From contig NZ_BOMH01000028.1 in the NCBI RefSeq assembly GCF_016862095.1, positions 328,978 through 392,977 on the forward strand: 64,000 bases of DNA. The letters are read 5' to 3'. The notes beneath the pieces are model-generated. The model searched no databases. It was not told the origin of the DNA and saw only the letters and a program-made list of their open reading frames with translations. Made by a program: the position numbers and the translations under genes. Below are positions 46,491 to 54,789 of the stretch, in pieces. Numbering within the stretch: the stretch's first letter is position 1; each line of letters starts with the position of its first letter. The DNA comes from Actinoplanes cyaneus (GTDB taxonomy: Bacteria > Actinomycetota > Actinomycetes > Mycobacteriales > Micromonosporaceae).

Positions 46491-48830
46491 TCAGAAGGAG
46501 GCGACGGTGAAGGTCGAGTTGCTGGAGATACTGCTCTGCACGTAGGCGGGATCGGTGTGCACCGAGTTGAGGGCGGCGTTGCTCACGTACTGCAGGTTGT
46601 AGGAACCCTCCGGGACCACACTGTTCCCGCTGGTGATGACCGTGGTGACAGTGGCGGAAGCCGTGGCGTTCGCGGCGGCCGCCGCGACGTCCGTCAGGGC
46701 TCCGACCGTCCCGCTGGTCCGGGCGACGATCGAGGCCGGCAGGATGCCCGCCCCGCTGATCCACTTGCCCACATCGGTGGTCAGGATGACATCGTTGCCG
46801 GTGCCTGCGGCCGCAAGGCTATTGGCCCCGCTGCTGGTCGTCATCGCGGCGGTCCGGTAGTTCGTGCCGGTGATCACAATGGTGGCGCTGTTGGCCACCG
46901 TGCCGGAGGCGGGGTTGGACATGATCGCCTCCGTGTCGCTGACCACGGACTGAATGGTCGTCCCCGCCGGGATCTTCTGGCTCGCGAGGACAGCGGTGTC
47001 GACGACGGCCTTACCGACGTCGGTCTGGTCGAACGTGGCCGCAGCCGCGGTCAGCACGCGGCTTCCGGTGGTGGTGCCGATGGTGAGCGCAGCTCCGAAC
47101 TTCGGCGCCGAGGCAAGAACCGCGTCACCGGCGGCGTTCAGCCGCTTGGTCAGGTCCAGCTTGCAGACCAGCTCGGTGTCGCTGAGCACCAGCACCTTGC
47201 CGCAGTCGGCGACCGGCGGGTTCGCCCGCGCCGTTCCGCCGCCGACGGCCGCGTTGCTGTAGGGACCCTTGCCGAGGAAGATGTGCGCTCCGGTGGTCAG
47301 GGTCGCACCCCAGGTCGCGCTCTCGAAGCCGACCCCGTTGACGACCACGTCGACAGCCCGGGTGTTGGGCGCGGTCTTCGGGTTCGTGACCAGCGCACTG
47401 GTGTACGCGAAGCCTTGTGTCGGCATCGTGTAGGAGCCGGCCGCCGTGGTGACCGTGAGCGCCGCGTTGTTGGTCGGGGCGTGCATCGGAGTCCGGGCGG
47501 TGAAGGCGGTGCTGCTGATCGGCGTGATGTCGGTCAGCGGCGACCCACCCAGCGAAGCGGTGATGGCGCCGGGCTCGGTCGGGAAGTTGGTGCCGGTGAC
47601 CGTGATCAGGCTGCCGCCGAGCGCCGGGCCGGCCTTGGGAGAAATGCCGGTCGCGGTCTGGATCGTGGTGACCCGGTACGGGTTGCTCGCGACCAGATCG
47701 GACGACGTGGCGTCGCCGTTGTCCACCGTGCCGTTGTAGACGCACATGTTCCAGGGGACGCTGGAGGATCCGGCTGCCGTGGCAGCCGCGGTCATCGTCG
47801 GCTGGTCGGCGTAGAACAGCGTCGGCGTGGCGATGGCCAGCCGGTTGTTGCTGACCTTCCTGACCTTGTCGGCAGCGGGGTACTTGTAGGTGCCGGTGTC
47901 GTAGTCGTAGTCGGTTGGGCACGACGCGGCGGAGGTGAAGAGCACACCCGGTGCGTCGACGCCGGCCAGGAACGGGTTCGGCGAGGTGATGTCGAGGCTG
48001 GTGCCGCCCTGCCAGGAACCGATGGTCTGGCTCAGTGACAGCTGGCTGGCGGAGTACAGGGCGCCGGAGATCAGCAAGCTGGTGGCCGCGGCGCCGTTGT
48101 AGAAGCACAGGTTGTAGGGGGTCGGCGTGGACGCAGTGGAGGTCACCCCGGACGGCACGGTCACGCTCGCGGCCGCGTCACCGGTCTTGGTGACCGTGGT
48201 CGACAGGCCGGCGGCCGGCGTGCCGTAGGTCGCCGGGCACTCACCGGTTGCGAACTGCCCACCGACCGTGGTGACACCGGAGAAGATGCTGGTCGACGCC
48301 GTGACTCCGACCGTGTTGCCGCCACCGGTCAGGCCGAGCGCCGGGTTCAGTGTCGGCACCGTGCCCACATTGACCGAGTAACCGTTCTGCGCACCGTGGC
48401 GGGCAGTGGTGCCGCCGACCGTGTCATAAACGCAGGCGACGTACCGCTTGGCCTGCCCGCTGGTGCCCGCGGTGGCGCCGATGGGCATGTCGAACGTCAC
48501 TGTCTTGGTGACGTTGCTCGACTCGGCCACGGTCGCGGTCAGAATCGTGGTCGACGCTACCGGGATCGTGGCGGCGCACACCGGGGTCGTCGTGCCGGGC
48601 GCCGTGAGGATCATGACCCGGTTCGCGGCGGTGGTCGATCCCGTGACGAAGGTGACGCCGTCGGTGTCGGTGATGGTGACCCGGCCGCCGACGGCCACCA
48701 CCGGAGGGCTCACCGTGACCGCGGCGAACGCCGCCGTCGGAGCCGCGAGCAAGGCGGCACCCACCGCTCCCGTGGTCAACCCGGCGGCCGCCGCCAGCCG
48801 GGCTTTCGAGCGTGACTTGGACTTACGCAT
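46491..48830 (-). CDS. Secreted IPT/TIG-domain protein 3 (long form)
   Basis: 779 aa. Signal peptide with basic start MRKSKSRSKARL. Three two-Cys modules (closing motifs YVACVYDT, YNLCFYNG, WNMCVYNG), an IPT/TIG domain at about 393-470 (GPALGGSLITVTGTNFP), a C-terminal module (AHIFLGKGPYS, DCGKVLVLSDTELVCKLDLT) that is interrupted by an insert of about 150 residues with two repeats of the TDVGKxV ... IPAGTxI type, and the end STFTVASF. AGGAGG lies 7 nt before the ATG. Paralogue of the gene at 49085, with identical signal peptide. Confidence 0.85.
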   Translation of the reverse strand: MRKSKSRSKARLAAAAGLTTGAVGAALLAAPTAAFAAVTVSPPVVAVGGRVTITDTDGVTFVTGSTTAANRVMILTAPGTTTPVCAATIPVASTTILTATVAESSNVTKTVTFDMPIGATAGTSGQAKRYVACVYDTVGGTTARHGAQNGYSVNVGTVPTLNPALGLTGGGNTVGVTASTSIFSGVTTVGGQFATGECPATYGTPAAGLSTTVTKTGDAAASVTVPSGVTSTASTPTPYNLCFYNGAAATSLLISGALYSASQLSLSQTIGSWQGGTSLDITSPNPFLAGVDAPGVLFTSAASCPTDYDYDTGTYKYPAADKVRKVSNNRLAIATPTLFYADQPTMTAAATAAGSSSVPWNMCVYNGTVDNGDATSSDLVASNPYRVTTIQTATGISPKAGPALGGSLITVTGTNFPTEPGAITASLGGSPLTDITPISSTAFTARTPMHAPTNNAALTVTTAAGSYTMPTQGFAYTSALVTNPKTAPNTRAVDVVVNGVGFESATWGATLTTGAHIFLGKGPYSNAAVGGGTARANPPVADCGKVLVLSDTELVCKLDLTKRLNAAGDAVLASAPKFGAALTIGTTTGSRVLTAAAATFDQTDVGKAVVDTAVLASQKIPAGTTIQSVVSDTEAIMSNPASGTVANSATIVITGTNYRTAAMTTSSGANSLAAAGTGNDVILTTDVGKWISGAGILPASIVARTSGTVGALTDVAAAAANATASATVTTVITSGNSVVPEGSYNLQYVSNAALNSVHTDPAYVQSSISSNSTFTVASF

Positions 48831-48930
48831 GCGAGGTCCTCCTACGGGTCCCCATGGACCACGTCGCTGGATTGCTGGGCCCCGGCGTCCGGATGAACCG
48901 TCGCGGGCCGTCTCGCCGGAAGCGTACCTA
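48831..48930 (-). promoter_or_regulatory. Leader of TIG gene 3, duplicated
   Basis: About 100 nt upstream of the ATG are identical, except for a single base, to 51389-51488. The leader includes a short hairpin GGTCC-ATGG-GGACC just before the AGGAGG site. Beyond it, both genes have unrelated AT-richer DNA; the shared block ends in AATAGKTACG, which may be the -10 region. 48931-49031 has no gene. Confidence 0.6.
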
Positions 48931-49031
48931 TTCGTAGGTATTCAAATCCTCGAACCAGGAAAGAATAGGAAATGTCAGACAATCCATTATGGTGACCGAT
49001 AGGAAATAGCCAAAAGTCGATATAAAGAGGC

Positions 49032-49069
49032 ATGCGGTGGCCCGGAGCGTAGGCTCCGGGCCACCGCAT
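49032..49069 (-). terminator. Terminator of TIG gene 4
   Basis: Perfect 17-bp stem ATGCGGTGGCCCGGAGC / GCTCCGGGCCACCGCAT with a 4-nt loop; on the minus strand it is followed by GCCTCTTTATAT. Confidence 0.85.
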
Positions 49070-49084
49070 CGGTGGCATTTACCG

Positions 49085-51388
49085 TCAGAAGGCGGCGACG
49101 GTGAAGGTGGAGGTGCTGGAGATCTGGCTCTTCACGTAGGCGGGGTCGGAGGTCACCGCGCCGCTGGCGGCGTTGCTCACGTACTGCAGGTTGTAAGCGC
49201 CCTCCGGAACCGGGATGTTGGTGGCGGCGATGACGGCCGTGGTCGAGGCTGTGCCGTTACCAGCGGAAGCGTTACCGCTCAGGGTCACACTTGTCCCGCT
49301 GTTGACGGTGCCGATCGTCCGCGGCGTGGTGACGTTCGTGCCGACGACGTACTTGGTCTGGTCCGTCGTGAGGAAGGTTCCCGCCGCCGCCGTAACCGCG
49401 CCGGAGGCAGCGCTGGTGGTGACAATGCTGACCTGCCGGTTGAAAGGCGAAACCAGGAACACCCCGGCGGCAGTGAGCACGCCGGTTGCGGCGTTCGACA
49501 GAACCGCTGTGGTCCCGTTCGACATCACGTCGGTGATGACAGTTCCCGCCGGGATCACCGGCGCGGCATCGGTGTCGACGACGGCTTTACCGATGTCCGC
49601 GGAGGTGAAGCTTCCGCCCGTGATCAGACGACTACCAGCGGCCGAGATCGGGGTGCCGCCCAGCGCGGTCGGTGCGACGCTGTCCAGCAGGGAGTTGCCG
49701 TTGGCGGCCAATCGAGTGGTGAGATCCAGCTTGCAGATCAGTTCGATGTCGCTGAGCACCAGCACCTTGTTGCAGTCGGCGATCGGCGGGTTCGCGCGGG
49801 TCCCGCTGATGTCCACGGAGCTGTAGTTTCCCTTGACCAGGAAGATGTGCGCCCCAGAGGTGAGAGTGTCGCTCCACCCGGCGCTCTCGAACCCGACGCC
49901 CTTGACGACCACCTCGACGGCCCGGTTGTTGGGTGCCGTGTTCGGGGCCGCGATCAGGGAACTGGTGTAGGAGAAGGCGCTGGCCATCGTGCTGGAACCA
50001 CCCGCTGTGGTGACCACCAGCGAGACGTTGTTGGCCGGCGCGTGCCGCGGGATGCGGGCGGTGAACGCGTTGGTGCTGATGGGCGTGATGTCGGTCAGCG
50101 CCGTGCCACCCAGCGTGGCGGTCAGGGTGCCGTCGGTCGGGAAGGCGGTACCGGTCACGGTGACCAGGCTGCCGCCCAGCGCCGGCCCAGCCTTCGGGGA
50201 GATGCCCGACACCGTCTGGATCGTGGTGACCCGGTACGGGTTGCTCGCGACCAGGCTGGACGATGTAGCCGGGGTGTCGGTGTCCACCGCGCCGCTGTAG
50301 ACGCACACGTTCCACGGGACGCTCGTGGCCCCGACCGCCAGAGCCCCGTTCATCGTGGTCTGGTCGGCATAGAGGTTCGCCGGCACGCTGGTCGCCAGGC
50401 GAGTGTTGCTCAGCTTGCGGATGTTGTCGGGACCGACCGCTTTGATCGTCCCCGCGTCGTCGTCGTAGGCGGCCGGGCACGCCGCGCTGGTGAAGAGGAC
50501 GCCCGGATCGTCGATGCCGGCCAGGAACTGGTTGGGCGAGGTGACGTTGATGTTGTTGCCACCCTGCCACGGACCCATGGCCTGGCTCAGCGACAACTGG
50601 CTGGCTGAGTACTGGGCGCTGGAGATCAGCGCGCCGGAGGTAGCGGTGCCGTTGTAGAAGCACATGTTGTACACGGTCGGCGTGGTGGCGGTGGAAGTCA
50701 CTCCGGCCGGCACAGTCAGGTTCACGGCGGCGTCACCGGTCTTGGAGACCGTGGTGGACATGCTGGCGGCCGGGGTGCCATAGGTCAACGGGCACTCCAC
50801 ACCGGTCGCGAACTGCGCGCCGATCGTGGTGACACCGGAGAAGACGTTGGTCGACGTGGTGACTCCGACGGTGTTGCCACCACCGGTCACGCCGAGAGGC
50901 GGGTTCAGCGTCGGCGCCGTGCCCACATAGACCGGGTAACCGTTCTGCGCGCCCTGCCGGGCAGTGGAGCCGCCGACGGTGTCGTAAACGCAGGCCACAT
51001 ACCGCTTGACCTGCCCGTTGGTGCCCGCGGTGGCGCCGGCCGGCATATCGAACGTCACCGTCTTGGCCGTGTTGTCCGACGAGGCCACGGTCGCGACCAG
51101 AACCGTGGTCGACGCCGTCGGGAGCGTGGCGGCACATACCGGGGTCGTGGACCCCGGCGCGGTGAGGATCATGACCCGGTTCGCCGTGGTGGTCGAGCCC
51201 GTGACGAACGTGACGCCGTCGGTGTCGGTGACGGTGACCCGGCCGCCGACGGCCACCACCGGAGGGCTCACCGTGACCGCGGCAAAGGCCGCCGTCGGAG
51301 CCGCGAGCAAAGCGGCACCCACCGCTCCCGTGGTCAACCCGGCGGCCGCCGCCAGCCGGGCTTTCGAGCGTGACTTGGACTTACGCAT
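49085..51388 (-). CDS. Secreted IPT/TIG-domain protein 4 (long form)
   Basis: 767 aa. Nearly the same as TIG protein 3 in its first 140 residues and similar throughout: three two-Cys modules (YVACVYDT, YNMCFYNG, WNVCVYSG), IPT/TIG domain (GPALGGSLVTVTGTAFP), C-terminal module (AHIFLVKGNYS, DCNKVLVLSDIELICKLDLT) with a large beta-rich insert, end STFTVAAF. The insert is the most divergent part between the two paralogues. AGGAGG 7 nt before the ATG. Function unknown, probably cell-surface or matrix. Confidence 0.85.
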   Translation of the reverse strand: MRKSKSRSKARLAAAAGLTTGAVGAALLAAPTAAFAAVTVSPPVVAVGGRVTVTDTDGVTFVTGSTTTANRVMILTAPGSTTPVCAATLPTASTTVLVATVASSDNTAKTVTFDMPAGATAGTNGQVKRYVACVYDTVGGSTARQGAQNGYPVYVGTAPTLNPPLGVTGGGNTVGVTTSTNVFSGVTTIGAQFATGVECPLTYGTPAASMSTTVSKTGDAAVNLTVPAGVTSTATTPTVYNMCFYNGTATSGALISSAQYSASQLSLSQAMGPWQGGNNINVTSPNQFLAGIDDPGVLFTSAACPAAYDDDAGTIKAVGPDNIRKLSNTRLATSVPANLYADQTTMNGALAVGATSVPWNVCVYSGAVDTDTPATSSSLVASNPYRVTTIQTVSGISPKAGPALGGSLVTVTGTAFPTDGTLTATLGGTALTDITPISTNAFTARIPRHAPANNVSLVVTTAGGSSTMASAFSYTSSLIAAPNTAPNNRAVEVVVKGVGFESAGWSDTLTSGAHIFLVKGNYSSVDISGTRANPPIADCNKVLVLSDIELICKLDLTTRLAANGNSLLDSVAPTALGGTPISAAGSRLITGGSFTSADIGKAVVDTDAAPVIPAGTVITDVMSNGTTAVLSNAATGVLTAAGVFLVSPFNRQVSIVTTSAASGAVTAAAGTFLTTDQTKYVVGTNVTTPRTIGTVNSGTSVTLSGNASAGNGTASTTAVIAATNIPVPEGAYNLQYVSNAASGAVTSDPAYVKSQISSTSTFTVAAF

Positions 51389-51488
51389 GCGAGGTCCTCC
51401 TACGGGTCCCCATGGACCACGTCGCTGGATTGCTGGGCCCCGGCGTCCGGATGAACCGTCGCGGGCCGTCTCGCCGGAAGCGTAACTA
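51389..51488 (-). promoter_or_regulatory. Leader of TIG gene 4, duplicated
   Basis: Same leader as 48831-48930 with one base changed. The following 51489-51632 is lower in GC and contains no gene; it carries CCCGATATGTC at 51525-51535, the first half of the element seen at 45551. Confidence 0.6.
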
Positions 51489-51632
51489 TTCGTGGGAGTT
51501 CAGTAGCGTAGAGTAAGAAAGATCCCGATATGTCAGACCAAAGACAGTAAACTTCGTTGTTCGCCGATGAATCGCGAGCCGGCGGGTGTCACCACCGGCC
51601 CGGAGCACCGCACGAGATCTGACGTTTAATCA

Positions 51633-51666
51633 TTAGGGCCGCCTTACCTAATAGAGGCTTGCCTAA
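51633..51666 (+). promoter_or_regulatory. Iron-box-like (DtxR/IdeR) tandem sites
   Basis: TTAGGGCCGCCTTACCTAA (51633-51651) agrees with the IdeR/DtxR consensus TWAGGTWAGSCTWACCTWA at 16 of 19 positions. A second, weaker site (13 of 19) overlaps it at 51648-51666 (right half GCTTGCCTAA). Position is 92-125 bp before the DUF1540 start, suitable for metal-dependent repression. Confidence 0.55.
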
Positions 51667-51757
51667 CAATTTCGATTTCCAGGAATTCGTTTAGGAAATC
51701 GTGTATACCCCCTCCGAGAATGGTTACATTCGAGGAAAGTCGAGGGAGGGACGCGCG

Positions 51758-52045
51758 ATGACTCAGATGATGAACATGCCGAGGGTTCAGACCTGTACGG
51801 TTACGGACTGTGGCTACAACCACGACGGATGCACCGCGTTCGCGATCACGATCGGGGACCTGAACGCGGAGTGTGACACGTTCATCGGGTCCGGACTCAG
51901 TGGCGGCATGGGCGTGGCGACCGCTCAGGTGGGCGCCTGCAAGCGGGCCGACTGCAAGTACAACAGCAACCTGGAATGTCAGGCCCCGGCGATTACCGTG
52001 GGCGCTTCGACGGACCGGGCGGACTGCCTGACGTACGAGAAGTAA
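51758..52045 (+). CDS. DUF1540 cysteine-rich protein
   Basis: 95 aa. Two repeats of C-x4-C-x6/7-C...C: Cys13, 18, 25, 39 and Cys61, 66, 74, 90, each with a YN before the third Cys and an A-[IF]-x-I/V-G block after it. This is the DUF1540 pattern, expected to bind metal. GAGGGAGGG lies 7 nt before ATG 51758. No signal peptide, so cytoplasmic. The iron-box-like sites upstream suggest metal-responsive expression. Confidence 0.88.
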   Translation: MTQMMNMPRVQTCTVTDCGYNHDGCTAFAITIGDLNAECDTFIGSGLSGGMGVATAQVGACKRADCKYNSNLECQAPAITVGASTDRADCLTYEK

Positions 52046-52065
52046 TTGATCTGATCGAAGCAAGG

Positions 52066-52090
52066 GCCCGCCCAGGTGGCGGGCTCTTTC
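52066..52090 (+). terminator. Intrinsic terminator of the DUF1540 gene
   Basis: Stem GCCCGCC / GGCGGGC (extendable by a G-U and a G-C pair), 5-nt loop, followed by TCTTTCC, 20 nt after the stop. Confidence 0.75.
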
Positions 52091-52101
52091 CATGTCCGGC
52101 G

Positions 52102-52176
52102 TTGACAGCGGGGATCGACCACGCTAGGTTCGTCTCACATCGAGTAAGACTCACACCGAGAAGTACTCATAACGAG
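52102..52176 (+). promoter_or_regulatory. Consensus promoter with periodic CTC/GAG operator array
   Basis: -35 TTGACA (52102-52107), 17-bp spacer, -10 TAGGTT (52125-52130): an almost perfect housekeeping promoter. Starting 4 bp later, CTC occurs at 52134, 52150 and 52166, and GAG at 52142, 52158 and 52174, so CTC-N5-GAG-N5 repeats with an exact 16-bp period for three units. The array covers the predicted start point and leader. Probably the binding site of the NrtR-like regulator encoded next. Confidence 0.8.
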
Positions 52177-52188
52177 AAGGACCTGATC

Positions 52189-52932
52189 ATGACGGACGCG
52201 GAGAGCTTCCTGGCTGAGTACGACCCCCGGGAGTACCCGCCCGTCGCCGTGACCGTCGACGTCGTGGCGCTGACGATCCGGGACGGCAAGCTCTGCGTCC
52301 TGCTCATCGAGCGCGGCGAGCAGCCCTTCGCCGGCCACCGCGCGCTCCCGGGCGGTTTCGTCCGCGACGAGACGCTCGACGAGGCCGCCCGGCGCGAGCT
52401 GGCCGAGGAGACCGACGTCCGGCTCGTCGAGGACCGGGTGCACCTGGAGCAGCTCGGGACGTACGGGAATCCCGGTCGTGACCCCCGGATGCGCGTCGTC
52501 TCGGTCGCCTACCTGGCGTTCGCCCCGCACCTTCCGGAGGCGACCGCCGGCAGTGACGCCGCCCGGGCCTACTGGGTGCCGGTCGAGGAGGCGAAGGACC
52601 TCGCCTTCGACCACGACCAGATCCTGGCCGACGGGCTGGAGCGGGCCCGCGACAAGCTGGAGTACACGCCGCTCGCCACCGCGTTCGTCGGCACCGAGTT
52701 CACCGTCTCCGAGCTGCGGGCGGTCTACGCCGCGGTCTGGGGCGAGGAGCTGCACGCGGGCAACTTCCACCGCAAGGTGCTGTCCGTGCCGGGGTTCGTG
52801 GAGAGCACGGGCGGGACGGTGGCGCGCGGCGGTGAGCGCGGCGGGCCCAAGGCGAAGCTCTACCGGGCCGGCGACGCGCGGTTGCTGCACCCGGCTCTGT
52901 TGCGGCCGACCAGGGAGGACAGAGTCCGATGA
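52189..52932 (+). CDS. NrtR-like Nudix-domain transcriptional regulator
   Basis: 247 aa. Nudix domain at the N-terminus with a nearly complete Nudix box (Gly55, Glu61, Arg69, Glu70, Glu73, Glu74; the last Gly is Asp76), then a winged-helix domain (about 160-240, TEFTVSELRAVYAAVWGEELHAGNFHRKV), the NrtR arrangement. NrtR proteins repress NAD-biosynthesis genes and release DNA on binding ADP-ribose-type ligands. Here the REXXEE residues are kept, so hydrolase activity is possible. GAGAAGGA precedes the ATG; ATGA overlap with the next gene. Probably autoregulates through the CTC/GAG array. Confidence 0.85.
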   Translation: MTDAESFLAEYDPREYPPVAVTVDVVALTIRDGKLCVLLIERGEQPFAGHRALPGGFVRDETLDEAARRELAEETDVRLVEDRVHLEQLGTYGNPGRDPRMRVVSVAYLAFAPHLPEATAGSDAARAYWVPVEEAKDLAFDHDQILADGLERARDKLEYTPLATAFVGTEFTVSELRAVYAAVWGEELHAGNFHRKVLSVPGFVESTGGTVARGGERGGPKAKLYRAGDARLLHPALLRPTREDRVR

Positions 52933-53858
52933 ACCCGGGTTACGCGAAGAGGTTCGACGAGACGGCCGCCCGGATCGCGGCGGCCAGCACGTTCGCCGAG
53001 CTGACGGACGAGGCGGGGGTCGGCATCGACCGCCAGGCCTACCGGACCCTTGCCAAGATCGTCCACCCGGACGTGGCGGACGCGGCGCGGCGCGGGCCGG
53101 CCAACGAGGCGTTCGCCAAGCTCAACGCGCTCTACAACGCGAGCGCCCGCTACGACCCGCGGGACCGCAAGGAGCCTCGCGAGCCGGAGGTGAAGGGCGA
53201 CCTGGCGGACCTCTTCGACGACGGTGACCTGCTGGTCAAGGTCGTCCGGGACCCGGCCAACAACGATCTGATGGCCGCCGAGGCCGCCGCCCTGCGCCGC
53301 CTGCGCACGCACGGGCGCCCCGCCTACCGCGCCTACGCGCCCGAGCTCAAGGACACGTTCGGCTACCACGGCCGTACCGTCAATGTCGTCGCCCGGCAGC
53401 GGGGCTTCCGCAACCTGGCGGAGATGCCGGTGCCGGAGCCCGCCGATCTGGTCTGGATCTGGCGGCGGCTGCTGGCCGGCCTGGGCTGGGCGCACCGGGC
53501 CGGCGTCGTGCACGCGGCGGTGTTCGAGGAGCACGTCCTGATCGACCCGCGGGTCCGCGGGCTGGTCCTGGTCGACTGGTGCTACTCCACAGCGATCGGC
53601 CGGCGACCGAAAGCGCTCATCGCCCGGCGGGAGTCGCATTACCCGCCGGAGATCCCCACGGCGCGGCCCGTCACCGCCGCGACCGACATCCATCTGGCGT
53701 CCGGCCTGATGAAACGCCTCTTCGGGCCGGCCATGCCGGACCCGTTGCGGCGGTTCGCCGACGGCTGTCTGTACGACGCGCCACGGATGCGCCCGCAGAA
53801 CGCGTGGCAGCTCCTGGCCGAATTCGACCAACTGATCCCCCGGCAGTACCGCAAATAG
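52929..53858 (+). CDS. J-domain fused to a protein-kinase-like (pseudokinase) domain
   Basis: 309 aa. Residues 30-75 look like a J domain with the HPD tripeptide (46-48 in LAKIVHPDVA). From about 95 a kinase-like fold follows: Lys104 in LLVKVVRD (VAIK position), Glu118 in AAEAAALRRL, the catalytic-loop position HRAGVVHAAVFEEHVLID where HRD is replaced by HAA (195-197), and Asp216 in LVDWCYS at the DFG position. Loss of the catalytic Asp predicts no phosphotransfer but possible nucleotide binding. ATGA overlap with the regulator gene. Confidence 0.82.
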   Translation: MNPGYAKRFDETAARIAAASTFAELTDEAGVGIDRQAYRTLAKIVHPDVADAARRGPANEAFAKLNALYNASARYDPRDRKEPREPEVKGDLADLFDDGDLLVKVVRDPANNDLMAAEAAALRRLRTHGRPAYRAYAPELKDTFGYHGRTVNVVARQRGFRNLAEMPVPEPADLVWIWRRLLAGLGWAHRAGVVHAAVFEEHVLIDPRVRGLVLVDWCYSTAIGRRPKALIARRESHYPPEIPTARPVTAATDIHLASGLMKRLFGPAMPDPLRRFADGCLYDAPRMRPQNAWQLLAEFDQLIPRQYRK

Positions 53859-53868
53859 GAGGCACGAC

Positions 53869-54789
53869 ATGGGAAGCGGACGCTGGTCCACCGACGTCTA
53901 CACCGCGGCGGAGAACTTCCGTGCGGCGAGCGGGCAGAGCGCCTTCGCCTACAGCGACAGCGGCGCCCGCAAGGCACACCCGTCGCTGGACCCCGACGGC
54001 GTCTTCATGCGGGAGTGCCGGGACAGCGACGAGCACCCGATGAGCACGCCGATCGTGGTGATGTTCGACGTCACCGGCTCGATGGGCGCCGTTCCGCGGG
54101 TGCTGCAGACGAAGCTGCCGCAGCTGCTGGGCATGCTGACCCGCAGGGGGTACGCGACCGACCCGCAGATCATGTTCGGCGCGATCGGTGACGCCACCTG
54201 CGACCGGGTGCCGCTGCAGGTGGGTCAGTTCGAGTCGGACAACCGGATGGACGAGGACCTGTCGCGCATCGTGCTCGAGGGCGGCGGTGGCGGGCAGAAG
54301 CGCGAGTCGTACGAGCTCGCGATGTACTTCCTGGCCCGGCACGTGGTGCTGGACTCGATGATCCAGCGGCGCAAGAAGGGCTACCTGTTCCTGATCGGGG
54401 ACGAGCTGCCGTACCGCAAGGTCAAGCCGGCCGAGGTCAAGCGGGTGATCGGCGACGACCTGGCCGAGGCGATCCCGGTCGAGTCGATCGTGGCCGAGCT
54501 GCAGCGCAAGTTCGAGGTGTTCTTCATCCTGCCGGGCGCGGCGAGCTACGGCGGGGACCGCGAGGTGCTCCAGACGTGGCGCGCGCTGCTCGGGCAGAAC
54601 GTGCTGGAGCTCGACGACCTGGACGCGGTCTGCGAGACGATCGCGCTCACGGTGGGGCTGGGTGAGGACACCGTCGACCTCGACGAGGGTCTGGACGATC
54701 TCGCCTCGTACGGGTCGTCGGCCACCGGCTCGGTCGCCGGCGCGCTGGCCCCGTTCACGAGCAGAACGCCGCAGATCAGGCGGCTGTGA
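53869..54789 (+). CDS. VWA domain protein of the Nudix/PurA operon
   Basis: 306 aa. A von Willebrand A domain with MIDAS-like DVTGS (67-71, Thr in place of the first Ser), LIGDELPY at the later Asp position, and ILPGAASYGG at a predicted strand. The N-terminus DVYTAAENFRAASGQSAF is conserved-looking and has no signal peptide, so the protein is cytoplasmic. AGGAGG overlaps the stop of the preceding gene (TAGGAGG). Probably a scaffold for the J/pseudokinase protein (inference). Confidence 0.85.
   Translation: MGSGRWSTDVYTAAENFRAASGQSAFAYSDSGARKAHPSLDPDGVFMRECRDSDEHPMSTPIVVMFDVTGSMGAVPRVLQTKLPQLLGMLTRRGYATDPQIMFGAIGDATCDRVPLQVGQFESDNRMDEDLSRIVLEGGGGGQKRESYELAMYFLARHVVLDSMIQRRKKGYLFLIGDELPYRKVKPAEVKRVIGDDLAEAIPVESIVAELQRKFEVFFILPGAASYGGDREVLQTWRALLGQNVLELDDLDAVCETIALTVGLGEDTVDLDEGLDDLASYGSSATGSVAGALAPFTSRTPQIRRL

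Noticed and set aside
48831..48930. Known riboswitch in the TIG leader
   Set aside because: Conserved cores of c-di-GMP, c-di-AMP (ydaO) and cobalamin riboswitches were looked for by eye and not found.
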